The notes below the pieces were generated by a model, which saw nothing but the letters and a program-made list of their open reading frames with translations, was not told the DNA's origin and did no database searches. Shown here in pieces: positions 10,799 to 23,037 of a DNA stretch of 41,032 nt; within the stretch, counting starts at the first letter, position 1; each line of letters begins with the position of its first letter. Origin of the DNA: a gamma proteobacterium symbiont of Bathyaustriella thionipta (GTDB lineage Bacteria > Pseudomonadota > Gammaproteobacteria > GRL18); NCBI GenBank assembly GCA_025656775.1, contig JAHXHI010000304.1, forward strand, positions 1 to 41,032, given 5' to 3'. Both the position numbers and the translations under genes were made by a program.

Positions 10799-12033
10799 TA
10801 TGTAGTCCTTTCTGGAACTGGTTTATTTGTTTCCATCTTCGTGTAGAAAGGCATCAACAAGAAGAAAGCAAAATAGTAAATTGTACAAATCTGTGCCAGT
10901 AATGTACGACCATCTGTTGGCGCCAGAGTACCTAAAATACCCAGAATGATGAAAGACACAACAAACAGAGCAACCAGGATTTTATACCAGCCTGCACGAT
11001 AGCGTATTGACTTAACAGGATTACGATCCAGCCATGGCAGGAAGAAAAGCACCACAATGGCCGCACCCATAGCAATCACACCCGGGAATGCTGAACCAGC
11101 AATACTTGGGACAGCACGTAATACTGAGTAGTAAGGCGTGAAATACCAAACTGGTGCAATATGCTCAGGTGTTTTCAGTGGATTAGCCGGTTCAAAGTTA
11201 GCATGTTCCAGGAAATAACCAAACATTTCAGGCATAAAAAACACCACAATAGAAAAGAACATCAGGAAGACGATAACGCCGACAATATCTTTAACTGAGT
11301 AGTAAGGGTGAAAAGGGATACCATCTTTAGGAATGCCGTTTTCATCTTTGTTTTTCTTAATTTCAACACCATCTGGATTGTTTGAACCCACTTCATGCAG
11401 AGCAATAATGTGCGCAACAATCAGACCAATTAAAATCAGCGGTATAGCAACAATATGTAAAGAGAAGAAACGATTCAGAGTGGCATCACCGATAACAAAA
11501 TCACCACGAACCCAGATACCTAAATCTTCACCCACAAAAGGAATCGCGCTCACCAGGTTAATAATCACCTGTGCACCCCAGAATGACATTTGTCCCCAGG
11601 GAAGCAAATAACCCATAAAGCCTTCAGCCATTAGAGCCAAAAAGATTAAAACGCCAAAGATCCAGATTAATTCACGAGGCTTCTTATAAGAACCATAAAT
11701 CAGACCGCGGAACATATGCAAATAGACGACAACAAAAAATGCTGATGCACCGGTAGAATGGAAATAGCGAATTAACCAGCCCCATTCAACATCACGCATG
11801 ATACCCATTTCAACGGATTGAAAAGCCATTGCCGTATCAGGCTTATAGAACATGGCCAGAAAAACACCGGACAGGATCTGGATAACCAGAACCAGCATTG
11901 CTAATGAACCAAAGAAGTACCAGAAATTGAAGTTCTTAGGTGCATAGTACTTGGAAAGATGATCTTCCCATAATTTTGTCGCTGGAAAACGAGCATCAAT
12001 CCAGCCCATTAAACCATTGGATTTTTGTTCCAT
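10798..12033 (-). CDS. petB: Ubiquinol-cytochrome c reductase, cytochrome b
   Basis: RYFHSTGASAFFVVVYLHMFRGL, GYLLPWGQMSFWGAQVI, multiple TM. Confidence 0.97.
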   Translation of the reverse strand: MEQKSNGLMGWIDARFPATKLWEDHLSKYYAPKNFNFWYFFGSLAMLVLVIQILSGVFLAMFYKPDTAMAFQSVEMGIMRDVEWGWLIRYFHSTGASAFFVVVYLHMFRGLIYGSYKKPRELIWIFGVLIFLALMAEGFMGYLLPWGQMSFWGAQVIINLVSAIPFVGEDLGIWVRGDFVIGDATLNRFFSLHIVAIPLILIGLIVAHIIALHEVGSNNPDGVEIKKNKDENGIPKDGIPFHPYYSVKDIVGVIVFLMFFSIVVFFMPEMFGYFLEHANFEPANPLKTPEHIAPVWYFTPYYSVLRAVPSIAGSAFPGVIAMGAAIVVLFFLPWLDRNPVKSIRYRAGWYKILVALFVVSFIILGILGTLAPTDGRTLLAQICTIYYFAFFLLMPFYTKMETNKPVPERTT

Positions 12034-12641
12034 TATGCATTACTCCCATCTTGACCAATCAGGATTACTGTCTCACTCTTAAACATATGAGGAGGAATCG
12101 GCAGATTTGTTGGGGCTGGCATTGATTTGTAGACACGACCTGACAGGTCATAAATCGAACCATGACAGGGGCAGAAGAAGCCGCCCTTCCAGTCACTACC
12201 CAGTGAACCCGAAAAAGGATTATTTAAATCAGGCAGATATTTAGGGGCGCAACCAAGGTGAGTACACACACCTTCCATCACCGATATTTTTTTATGTTTG
12301 TCATAGGCACGCGCAGAGTTTTTACAATACTCCGGCTGCTTTGATGCATCAGAATTGACATCAGCAAGCATATCAACGTCTGACTCCAGAACATTCAGGT
12401 TATCATCTGTTCTTTTTAATATGTAAACTGGCTTACCGCGCCACTCTACTGTGATCATTTGCCCTTCTTCAAGTTTGCTGATATCAGCAAGCACAGGTGC
12501 ACCAGCGGCCAACGCTTTGGTACTTGGATTCCATGATTTGACGAAAGGTACAGCTACAAAACCGGCACCAATGGCACCAACCACAGAAGTGGATGCGACC
12601 AGAAAGCGACGTTTGCTATTATTTACAGCGTCTGCACTCAT
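12033..12641 (-). CDS. petA: Ubiquinol-cytochrome c reductase, Rieske Fe-S subunit
   Basis: CTHLGC and CPCHGSIYD Rieske cluster motifs, TAT-like N-terminus (SKRRFLVAS). Confidence 0.97.
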   Translation of the reverse strand: MSADAVNNSKRRFLVASTSVVGAIGAGFVAVPFVKSWNPSTKALAAGAPVLADISKLEEGQMITVEWRGKPVYILKRTDDNLNVLESDVDMLADVNSDASKQPEYCKNSARAYDKHKKISVMEGVCTHLGCAPKYLPDLNNPFSGSLGSDWKGGFFCPCHGSIYDLSGRVYKSMPAPTNLPIPPHMFKSETVILIGQDGSNA

Positions 12642-12690
12642 TTACTTACTCCCAAATATAAGACTTTAACCCGCCCCAAATGACACACAA

Positions 12691-12741
12691 AAAAAAGTAC
12701 TTTTTTCTTTTTATAACTCTGGTTATAACCCTTGCTATAAA
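12691..12741. promoter_or_regulatory. Palindrome plus 12-bp phased TATAAC boxes upstream of petABC
   Basis: AAAAAAGTACTTTTTT at 12691-12706; TATAAC 12712, TATAAC 12724, TATAAA 12736; GGTTATAACC 12721-12730. Confidence 0.35.
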
Positions 12742-13071
12742 AAAAGCACTCTATTTCCGGCCTTAATTCAATTACGCCAACTCAAGCGATAATTGACTCG
12801 AAGTGTGTTACGATTCTTAATTCGATAACGAAAAAATTTGCCACATTTTCTATGAAGAACCTTATAATATCAAGAACAATTTAATAATTTACTAATTAAG
12901 CTGACATTTATCATGAACTAGTTGACAATTTCCTCTAAATTGTTGAATTTATCAATTTATTGGTTTATTCAAAACTATTCTGAAATAGCGTCTGATTTTT
13001 AGCGCATAAGCCCAATTAATCACAATAAAATCTGCCAAAATTTTAGCACATATCACTTAACGAAATAGACT

Positions 13072-13815
13072 CTAAACTGGATTATTGATATCAATAAAAG
13101 TGTGTTTCAGCCCAAACTGAGCGGCCAGGTGCTCACCCAGTGCCTGTACTCCATATCGTTCAGTGGCATGATGTCCTGCAGCAAAATAATGTATATTGCT
13201 TTCTTTAGCAATATGCCAGGTATTTTCAGAAACTTCACCACTGATAAACGCATCAACCCCAAGCTCAATCGCTTGACTGATATAGTTTTGTGCCGCACCG
13301 GTACACAGAGCCACCTTGCTTATCATTCTATCAACTTCAATATGCAGCGGTTCTCGCCCTAATACATCAGTAATACACTGCCTGAAATCATTTCCACTTT
13401 GTTGTTTTATTGTTCCGGCCAGTGCAATTTCATTGCTGGAAAAATACTGCTCAATTTTAATATCCAATTTTTTTGCCAGTAATGCATTATTACCCAGTGT
13501 TTTATTAGCGTCCAAAGGCAAATGGTAAGCCAGCAAATTAACATCATTCACGAGAAGTGCCTTTAAGCGACGTTTTTTTATACCCGTCAATACCGGATTT
13601 TCCCCTTTCCAGAAAAAACCATGGTGTACTAATAACAGCTCAGCCTGTTGCGCTATCGCCGCATCAATCAGTGCCTGACTTGCCGTCACTCCAGAAACAA
13701 TATGTTTAATAGACTCTTTACCTTCCACCTGTAAGCCATTCGGGCAATAATCTTTAAATATTCCTATATCTAAATAATCATCACAATAAGTCACGATATC
13801 AGCACGCTTTACCAT
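13072..13815 (-). CDS. Nif3-like dinuclear metal centre hexameric protein (YbgI family)
   Basis: DYCPNGLQVEG, LLVHHGFFWKG, YHLPLDA, FAAGHHATERYGV. Confidence 0.93.
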   Translation of the reverse strand: MVKRADIVTYCDDYLDIGIFKDYCPNGLQVEGKESIKHIVSGVTASQALIDAAIAQQAELLLVHHGFFWKGENPVLTGIKKRRLKALLVNDVNLLAYHLPLDANKTLGNNALLAKKLDIKIEQYFSSNEIALAGTIKQQSGNDFRQCITDVLGREPLHIEVDRMISKVALCTGAAQNYISQAIELGVDAFISGEVSENTWHIAKESNIHYFAAGHHATERYGVQALGEHLAAQFGLKHTFIDINNPV

Positions 13816-13853
13816 AATTTTCCTCAATAAGAATTTTTGTGTAAACTATCAAG

Positions 13854-15038
13854 ATGACAAGCAAGAACCCTTCATCTCAACTATTTTTTTTATTATCAGC
13901 AGCCGCCGGTTTTCTGATTGCACTTATTTTATACTACCTGCTGCAAAATAATACCGATGAACCAATTTCTGCCACTAATAATCTCCCCCTTCCACAGGAA
14001 GAAGTAAGCCGTTCTCCGGCAAACCAGCCCCGAGCAAAAAGCACTCAAATCATTAGCTTTGCTCCGGCAGTGAATCGAGCAGCCCCCGCCGTTGTTAATA
14101 TTTTTACCCGCAAGCGAGTCAAGCATGAAAATACACTTTACAATAATGCCACACTCAGAGCCCTGATAGAAAAACGTTCGCCACCCTCTCAATACAGAGA
14201 AGAGAATAATCTGGGCTCAGGGGTTATTGTGTCATCACAGGGGCATATTTTAACCAATAATCATGTTATCTCCGGTGCACAGGACATTGAGGTTCTGTTA
14301 AAGGACGGTCGTTATCTTCAAGCCAGCATTGTCGGCCGTGACCTGGAAACCGACCTGGCATTGTTAAAGGTCTCTGCCGCCAAATTATCCACTATCCAGT
14401 TCGGTGACTCATCAAATCTCCAGGTTGGCGATATTGTCCTTGCGATAGGTAACCCCTTTGGCCTGGGAAACACAGTCACTTCAGGGATCATCAGCGCACT
14501 CAATCGCTCACAGTTTAGAGCCAATAGTTTTGATAATTTTATTCAAACAGATGCAGCAATTAACCCTGGCAATTCAGGTGGTGCTCTGGTTAATACTCAG
14601 GGTGAAATGATCGGCCTGAACACAATCAATATTAGTAATAGCGGTGGTTCTCAGGGTATTGGATTCGCTATCCCTTCTTCTTTGGTCAGGGAAATCATGT
14701 ATCAGCTAATCACTTATGGCGAAGTACGACGTGGCTGGATAGGCATTGAGGCAAAAGAAATATCGCCTATGCTGGCACAACAGCTTAATAGTGAGTCCAG
14801 CCATGCTTTGTTGATCATTGGCGTTTTACAGAACGGGCCCAGTCAAAAAGCAGGCATTAATGCGGGTGATATTATTACCCATATCAATAATATTAAAATA
14901 TCATCTGCAAAAATGGCTTTGGATTTAATCACCAATCTACGACCCGGTGAGGTTGCTATTCTGCGCGGCATGAGACGTAATCAATCATTACAATTTAAAG
15001 TAATTGCAGAAGAACGCCCCCAGATGTCTGGTTCTTAA
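13854..15038 (+). CDS. Membrane-anchored trypsin-like serine protease, DegS/AlgW family, one PDZ
   Basis: N-terminal TM; catalytic LTNNHVI, ETDLALLKV, NPGNSGGALVNTQGEMIGLN; PDZ with GPSQKAGINAGDIITHIN. Confidence 0.94.
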   Translation: MTSKNPSSQLFFLLSAAAGFLIALILYYLLQNNTDEPISATNNLPLPQEEVSRSPANQPRAKSTQIISFAPAVNRAAPAVVNIFTRKRVKHENTLYNNATLRALIEKRSPPSQYREENNLGSGVIVSSQGHILTNNHVISGAQDIEVLLKDGRYLQASIVGRDLETDLALLKVSAAKLSTIQFGDSSNLQVGDIVLAIGNPFGLGNTVTSGIISALNRSQFRANSFDNFIQTDAAINPGNSGGALVNTQGEMIGLNTINISNSGGSQGIGFAIPSSLVREIMYQLITYGEVRRGWIGIEAKEISPMLAQQLNSESSHALLIIGVLQNGPSQKAGINAGDIITHINNIKISSAKMALDLITNLRPGEVAILRGMRRNQSLQFKVIAEERPQMSGS

Positions 15039-15102
15039 AAAGTGCCAACACGCTTTTTATAGTGAGTCAGTATTTGTGGTTTAGTGTACTTATCTGAAAT
15101 GA

Positions 15103-16128
15103 TTATCTTTCAACTCGGTTTCGCCCACGTTCTTTTGCCAGGTAAAGTGCTTTATCAGCCCGTCCGATTAAATCATTGGATAAATCACTGGCACGAAACT
15201 GTGTGACGCCTATAGAAATCGTCACTTTACCATAAGATTTATCGGTCCCTTTGTCCGCCAACGTTCCAGAAGAAACCGCTTGACGAACTTGTTCTGCCAC
15301 AGTCATGGCTCCATTAATATTAGTTCCCGGGAGTATAATAACAAACTCTTCCCCACCAAATCGCGCCACAAAATCACTTCCTTTGGTATTGCGCTTTAAT
15401 GAAGCAGCAATATAGCGCAGCACTTTATCACCGATTAAGTGGCCATAGTTATCATTAAACGCTTTAAAATGATCAATATCCAAAAGCAACAGACAGAATG
15501 GTTTATGATTTTCCCGGGAAATAAAAATCGAATGTTCCAATGCCGCATCAAAGGCTCTACGGTTGGAAATACCGGTCAAAGCATCTATTTTTGATTCTTC
15601 TTTGACCTGCTCAAGTTCTTTGCGCAACGAATCAATTTCAGCAATCACACTGACAATCTGCTTTTCCATATGCTGCTGTGATTGTTTCACTGCATGGGTT
15701 TCTTCAATCACTTTCGTGGTTTCATGCAGCATAGTTTCGCTGGAAGTATTACTATCCAGAATATCGATAAATTGCTTAAGTGTGTTTGTATAACCGGATA
15801 GCTGGTTGCCTGAATAACCAAAGTCATTCATTATACTGGAGATAATATGTCGTATTTCCTGACGCATGACCTCAAAAAAATGTTCATCTTGTGCAAAATA
15901 GTGCTTATAGATTGTCGTGAGTTGTTGGTCTGACGGCACATCAGATTGCTCTATCAATTTGCTTAAATCATCCATCAAAGCTTGATTTCTTCCCGAAACA
16001 TACTCATATCCCATTTGATAATTATGTGGGTGGGCGGGAATTTTATGCTGTGCCAACAGGGAAATTGTCAGGCGAAGAAATTCAGATGATTTATTGAGGT
16101 TATCTGAATAGTTTGTTTTGTCTGTCAT
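15103..16128 (-). CDS. Diguanylate cyclase (GGDEF domain)
   Basis: DALTGISNRRAFDAAL, CLLLLDIDHFKAFNDNYGH, VARFGGEEFVIILPG. Confidence 0.95.
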   Translation of the reverse strand: MTDKTNYSDNLNKSSEFLRLTISLLAQHKIPAHPHNYQMGYEYVSGRNQALMDDLSKLIEQSDVPSDQQLTTIYKHYFAQDEHFFEVMRQEIRHIISSIMNDFGYSGNQLSGYTNTLKQFIDILDSNTSSETMLHETTKVIEETHAVKQSQQHMEKQIVSVIAEIDSLRKELEQVKEESKIDALTGISNRRAFDAALEHSIFISRENHKPFCLLLLDIDHFKAFNDNYGHLIGDKVLRYIAASLKRNTKGSDFVARFGGEEFVIILPGTNINGAMTVAEQVRQAVSSGTLADKGTDKSYGKVTISIGVTQFRASDLSNDLIGRADKALYLAKERGRNRVER

Positions 16129-16360
16129 AACAATATTAATTCATCTCATGAGTTTGAGTTATCTATGGTTAAAATAAAACCCTACACCCGATTAACCTGC
16201 TTTACCAAAATTGGAAAATAATCAGGCTAATTTACATGGATTTAATAGCACTGTAAACAAATGTATCCCTGCACCATCATGGATTGGGCTTAATTTTATA
16301 ACAAACAGCCCGGCAGCATTCATCATAAAGAACTAAAAATAATCACCTATAAACAGTGTA

Positions 16361-16386
16361 AAAAATACTGAGCGCTGAGCATTTTT
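16361..16386. terminator. Possible bidirectional intrinsic terminator
   Basis: AAAAATACTGAGCGCTGAGCATTTTT: imperfect stem with flanking A/T tracts, downstream of the histidine-kinase-like ORF. Confidence 0.35.
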
Positions 16387-16427
16387 AATTAATCTATCAA
16401 CTACAGCTGCATCATATCTTAAGTGTA

Positions 16428-17801
16428 CTAAAATACCCAGGTTGCCTTCCCAAGAGTCCCCCCCTCTGGCGCATTCCCAATAGAGAAGGTCCCCCCTGAT
16501 AACACTGTACGTTCTTTCATAGCAGCAAACACTTTAGCCGCGGCACTTTCATTGAACTGTATTTCATTGGAATGATAAGTTAATGCATTATCTTGCAGTG
16601 ACAGTGAAACACTATTAGTATTTCCCGTCAGATTCAATTTCACAACACCGGCATCACTAATGTTGCTTATGCTTTCCAGAGTTTCCTGTATGACACGGTA
16701 AATCAATGTTTTTACCGTGCCCGGCAAGCTGTCTTCATCAAGTTCAAAAGATGTCTTAATTAAAAGCTCAGTATAGACATTCCGATATTCACTGCATAAC
16801 CAGTTAATTGTTTTTATTAAGCCAAAATCATCCAGAGATGGTGGTCTTAACTCCATCGTGAGAGCCCGAACATCCTGTATCGTATCCTGAAGGGTATGAA
16901 TGGCCTGCTGTAATGGGATAAGTTCATCCTCTGTATGATTGATACTTGCGATTTCTATATTATTTTTAATGGCAGCCAGATTCTGAGCAATACCTTCGTG
17001 GAGCTTGTGCGCGATTCTCTTCTTTTCAGTCTCCTGAACGTTAAGCATTTGTACCTAAAGTAATTCCAGCGTTTTTGTTCTTTCCTGAATAATGGATTGT
17101 TATTGCTCAATGGTTTTTGAAGAAATACGCACAATAAAAAAAAGAAAACTATAAAGTATCAGAAGGACGATGAAGACACCAAGAAAAACCACCGTTTCAG
17201 TGCGTTCAACACGATCTACAACTAATTTAACATCGGTATATATTTCAAACACTCCATAGATAGATGAAGTTGGACTTAAGCGAATTGGTAAATAACTTTG
17301 TACGAGGTTATCTTCCTCAGAAGGCTTGCTGAATAGACTAAAAGTATCTATAAATATAAGTTTACTGGCCACTTGCCCCACAACGGCAGATTTAAATTGT
17401 TTGTTATTACTCTGATCAACACCTATTTGATTGGGTTTTGTCGAAAATACCACTATTCCATCTTTATCATAAATTTTTACCCTGACCACAGATGCATTCG
17501 CCATGATCTCCTGTATGGCTTTATCTAATGCCGATGGTAACAATTTATGCTGAGAAGATGGGATGCTATCCGTTTTTTTTGTAGTCGTTAAATAGTCTAT
17601 TAATTCATTTTTAACTGAGTTGAAAACCGTTTCAGCAAGTACCAGGTTGTTACGTTCACCCAGGATAACAATATCATTGATAGCCATCTGGCGATAAAAT
17701 AATGAAAGTAGAATCGCAGCAATTATCGTGCTGCCAAGCCCGACTATAGAAAAATAATATTTTAATTTAAATATATTTGTTATCGACTGCTCATTTGACA
17801 T
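16428..17801 (-). pseudogene. Histidine-kinase-like locus (TM sensor + HisKA_3/HATPase) interrupted by two in-frame stops
   Basis: ORFs 17801-17100 (two TM, extracytoplasmic domain) and 17048-16428 (EKKRIAHKLHEGIAQNL) are in the same frame, separated by TAA (17100-17102) - QSIIQERTKTLELL - TAG (17055-17057). Confidence 0.75.
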
Positions 17802-18014
17802 AAAGAGTTGCCACTACTTTTAACCAATTTGAATAGGGAGTATTTAAGCATCCTGCCGAATTGTTTTTAAACATTTCTGCTGCCTTTTAATGTTATAGAC
17901 TACCGAGTGTTAATTGTACAATTTTATCTGGTATTAACTTGCCTCGAGCACCTGCCGGCAATACAGCAAAATGAACAACGAGGTATTTATAAAGCAGTGT
18001 TGTTTAATACAGCG

Positions 18015-19091
18015 TTATGGCAATATTTTTTTCATACCTTCAATGAAGGCCTGATTTTCATCTGCAGTACCTACAGTAACGCGAAGGCAGTTAGCAAGAG
18101 AACCTGAAGTATCAGCAAAGCGTTTAATTAATATACCTGACTGTTTTAATGCTGAAAAAATAGTTTCTGAACTGATATGTTCAGCTTTGAATAAAATGAA
18201 GTTGGCTGCACTGGGGTATTGAATAATACCGTTTAAGCCCATCATTGCTTCTTTTAAAATTTCTCTATCCCTACAGATCTGATCCGTTTGTTGCTGCAGA
18301 ATATCATGCTGCTCAAGTGCAAAATCGGCAGTAAATTGTGTTAATACATTAATATTATAGGGTAGTCTCACCTTATCAAACTCGCTGATCCAATCAGAAG
18401 GACCACTAAGAATTCCAAGGCGAAGTCCAGCCAGCCCCATTTTGGAAACTGTTCTCATGACCACCAGGTTATCATAATCAGATAACATAGGCATAAAACT
18501 ATGACCGGCAAAAGCATGGTATGCCTCATCTACAACAACAAGTCCCGGAGCCATTTCAATAATTGTTTTGACGTCTTGTTCTGAAAACAGATTACCCGTA
18601 GGGTTATTGGGATAAGCCAGAAAAATCACTGCGGGCTGATGTATTTCTATTGCCTCGGTCATCGCCGCCATATCAAGTTGAAAGTGGCTATCCAGAGGAA
18701 TCCCCTGATACTTCATATTCGTGAAGCGAGCAATTATCTGATACATTACGAAGGTGGGTTCAGGTGCCATCACGACATTATCCGGCTTAGACAATGCCAT
18801 GCAGATAATCTGAATGAGCTCATCAGAGCCATTACCCAGAATAGAACACATTCCCTGTGGAACGTTCATGACTTGCTCTAATCGTTTTGTGAGTTTTGCT
18901 GCAGAAGGATCGGGATAACGATTAACAGGAACCTCAGACAACTGAGACAACCACTGCTGCTGCATGGACTCTGGCCATAGATAAGGATTCTCCATGGCAT
19001 CCAGCTTTATCATTTGTCCTGGGTCAGGTACATGGTAGGCCGATAATTCTCTGATATCATCTCTGATCCATTGTGTTATCAAATCAGTCAT
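18015..19091 (-). CDS. hisC: Histidinol-phosphate aminotransferase
   Basis: DAMENPYLWPE, LGNGSDELIQI, FLAYPNNPTGN, RTVSKMGLAGLRLG. Confidence 0.95.
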   Translation of the reverse strand: MTDLITQWIRDDIRELSAYHVPDPGQMIKLDAMENPYLWPESMQQQWLSQLSEVPVNRYPDPSAAKLTKRLEQVMNVPQGMCSILGNGSDELIQIICMALSKPDNVVMAPEPTFVMYQIIARFTNMKYQGIPLDSHFQLDMAAMTEAIEIHQPAVIFLAYPNNPTGNLFSEQDVKTIIEMAPGLVVVDEAYHAFAGHSFMPMLSDYDNLVVMRTVSKMGLAGLRLGILSGPSDWISEFDKVRLPYNINVLTQFTADFALEQHDILQQQTDQICRDREILKEAMMGLNGIIQYPSAANFILFKAEHISSETIFSALKQSGILIKRFADTSGSLANCLRVTVGTADENQAFIEGMKKILP

Positions 19092-19133
19092 CGGTCTTTT
19101 TTCTCCCGCTTTTGTTATAAGGGCTCATTATCC

Positions 19134-20441
19134 CTAGTCAGATGATTTTATACGATACTCAGCACTGCGGGCATGAGCGATAAGCCCTTCACCTCGAGCC
19201 ATCACCGAGGCAATTTTTCCTAATTCCGAGGCACCATCTTCTGAACACATAATCAGGCTGGAGCGTTTTTGAAAATCATACACACCTAAAGCTGAGCTGA
19301 ATCGAGCGGTTCTTGAAGTGGGTAAAACATGGTTGGGTCCGGCACAATAGTCGCCCAAGGCTTCTGCTGTATAACGTCCCATAAAAATAGCACCGGCATG
19401 GCGTATTTTGGGCAGCATAGACTGCGGGTCATCAACCGAGAGTTCCAGATGCTCGGGCGCAATATAATTGCAGACTTCTATGGCTTCATCCATATCATTG
19501 ACATGAATCAAGGCTGCTCTATCATTAAGCGAGACTTCAATAATTTCTTTACGCTCAATATCAACCAGCAAACGTTCAATAGAGTCCTGAACCTTATCTA
19601 AAAATTCTGCATCAGGAGAGATCAGAATAGGCTGAGCATCTTCATCATGTTCCGCCTGAGAAAATAAGTCCATAGCAATCCAGTCAGGATCGGTTTTACC
19701 ATCACATATCACTAAGATTTCAGATGGGCCGGCAATCATATCAATACCCACAGTACCAAAAACCATCCCCTTGGCCGTCGCGACATAGATGTTTCCAGGA
19801 CCAACAATTTTATCAACCTGTGGAACCGATTCCGTACCATAAGCCAGTGCAGCGACCGCTTGAGCACCGCCTACAGCAAATACCTTATCAACACCTGTTA
19901 TTGCCGCAGCAGCAAAAACCAGTTCATTGATTTGTCCATCAGGCGTCGGAACCACCATAATTAATTCTTTAACTCCGGCAACTCTCGCAGGAATGGCATT
20001 CATTAACACGGAAGAGGGATAAGCCGCCTGACCACCTGGCACATAGAGTCCCACTCGGTCTAAAGCCGTCACTTGCTGACCTAATAAGGTACCGTCTTCT
20101 TCAGTATACGACCATGATTCCATTTTTTGTTTTTCATGGTAACGTCTTACCCGCTCAGCAGATATTTCCAGAGCATGGCGTTGTTTTTCCGGCAAACCAT
20201 CCAGGGCTTGTTGCAGACGCTCATTGGGAATAGATAACACTGACATATCAGCCGCAGTCATGCGATCAAACTTATTGGTATACTCGACCAGTGCTTTATC
20301 ACCGTTTCTACGAACATCTTTTAGAATTTGTTTTACAGTTGATTGCACAGAATCATCTGAGACATTATCCCAGGCCAATAAGTCTTTCATTTGTGACCAG
20401 AAATTAGTGTCACTGGTTTGAAGACGATTAATATCAAGCAT
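19134..20441 (-). CDS. hisD: Histidinol dehydrogenase
   Basis: [68 protein letters not shown]. Confidence 0.97.
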   Translation of the reverse strand: MLDINRLQTSDTNFWSQMKDLLAWDNVSDDSVQSTVKQILKDVRRNGDKALVEYTNKFDRMTAADMSVLSIPNERLQQALDGLPEKQRHALEISAERVRRYHEKQKMESWSYTEEDGTLLGQQVTALDRVGLYVPGGQAAYPSSVLMNAIPARVAGVKELIMVVPTPDGQINELVFAAAAITGVDKVFAVGGAQAVAALAYGTESVPQVDKIVGPGNIYVATAKGMVFGTVGIDMIAGPSEILVICDGKTDPDWIAMDLFSQAEHDEDAQPILISPDAEFLDKVQDSIERLLVDIERKEIIEVSLNDRAALIHVNDMDEAIEVCNYIAPEHLELSVDDPQSMLPKIRHAGAIFMGRYTAEALGDYCAGPNHVLPTSRTARFSSALGVYDFQKRSSLIMCSEDGASELGKIASVMARGEGLIAHARSAEYRIKSSD

Positions 20442-20474
20442 GATAAACTCCGGTGAATTAGCTCTTGATTGGCT

Positions 20475-20494
20475 TTAAATAAACGTTTATTTAA
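20475..20494. repeat. Perfect 20-bp palindrome in the hisG-hisD intergenic region
   Basis: TTAAATAAACGTTTATTTAA. Confidence 0.85.
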
Positions 20495-20510
20495 GGTGTT
20501 ACTTAGATTT

Positions 20511-21143
20511 TTATTGCTTAACTGCTTCTGCAATACGCTCAATTAATAGTTTGACCCGCTGATGTTTCATTTTCATCGATGCTTTATTAACGATTAAGCG
20601 TGAACTGATATCAGCAATATGCTCCATGGGTGTTAAACCGTTCGCTTTGAGTGTATTACCCGTATCCACAACATCAACAATCCGATCAGCCAGACCAACC
20701 AGTGGTGCCAGCTCCATTGAGCCATAAAGTTTAATCACTTCGACCTGAATACCTTTTTCAGCATAAAAGCGCCTGGCTGTGTTAACAAACTTGGTGGCTA
20801 CCCGTAAGCGGCCGGTAATGGGCTTATCATTAACCGGACCTGCCGTCATTAAACGACACTTGGCAATATGCAGGTCAAGTGGTTCATAAACACCTTCACC
20901 GCCATGTTCCATTAGCACATCTTTACCTGCAACGCCCACATCAGCAGCACCATACTGTACATAAGTGGGTACATCAGTCGCACGAATAATAACCAGCTTG
21001 ATATTATCATGATTGGTGTCAAGGATCAGCTTGCGACTTTTATCCGGATCATCAACTGGATAAATATCAGCATGAGCAAGTAAAGGCAAAGTTTCTTTAA
21101 AAATTCGTCCTTTGGATAGCGCTATCGTCAGGGTATCACTCAT
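20511..21143 (-). CDS. hisG: ATP phosphoribosyltransferase, short form
   Basis: [54 protein letters not shown]. Confidence 0.96.
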   Translation of the reverse strand: MSDTLTIALSKGRIFKETLPLLAHADIYPVDDPDKSRKLILDTNHDNIKLVIIRATDVPTYVQYGAADVGVAGKDVLMEHGGEGVYEPLDLHIAKCRLMTAGPVNDKPITGRLRVATKFVNTARRFYAEKGIQVEVIKLYGSMELAPLVGLADRIVDVVDTGNTLKANGLTPMEHIADISSRLIVNKASMKMKHQRVKLLIERIAEAVKQ

Positions 21144-21205
21144 TCTTTAATCTCTTTTTGTAATGCTTTATTTTTTGTTCGAAGTAAAGCGCCGCATCAA
21201 GGCCA

Positions 21206-22465
<1,260 letters not shown>

Positions 22466-22733
22466 TCAGTACGACCAAACCTTATAAGATTGAACAAAAC
22501 AGAGCATTTTACTCTTTCTTCTGCCTGTAGTCACTGTAAATAAAAGGGTTTTTTAAAAAAAGGGGGACTATTTAAGCTAAATTAATCCGTTAAATCGCAA
22601 CTAGAGTGATCAAGTTGCTGAAAATTCTGTGTATCTCCTCAAAGAACCCATTTTTCAGGGTAGACTGAGTTGATTTATTCAGGTTTAAATAATACGGCAC
22701 ATATTCAGGATATAGATAGAAAATTTATTAGAC

Positions 22734-22988
22734 TTAGCCAATTAATAATTTACTGGCCGTTGCCCATTCTTTGGGAGTATAGGCTTTAATACTCAGTGCA
22801 TGAATTTCACCACTGGTAATATAAGTATTCACCGTAGCATAAACCATTTGTTGTTTTTTTACCGGTGCTAACCCATCAAACTGATCGGCAACGACCGTTG
22901 TATCAAACATTCCATTATCGCCATTAACAGTCACTTGAGCACCTTCAATTCCGGCTTCGATTAATACTTTAATTTCATCAGTTGTCAT
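22734..22988 (-). CDS. BolA/IbaG family protein
   Basis: 84 aa; FDGLAPVKKQQMVYATVNTYITSGEIHALSIKAYTPKEW. Confidence 0.9.
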   Translation of the reverse strand: MTTDEIKVLIEAGIEGAQVTVNGDNGMFDTTVVADQFDGLAPVKKQQMVYATVNTYITSGEIHALSIKAYTPKEWATASKLLIG

Positions 22989-23037
22989 TTTTCTACTCTT
23001 TTTTGGGGGCTAATAGTTTATTTAAAAATTCAAGCTA

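Noticed and set aside
15035-15060. AAAAAGTGCCAACACGCTTTTT hairpin between the DegS-like gene and the GGDEF gene
   Set aside because: Weak stem with a 2-nt bulge; plausible convergent terminator but not supportable
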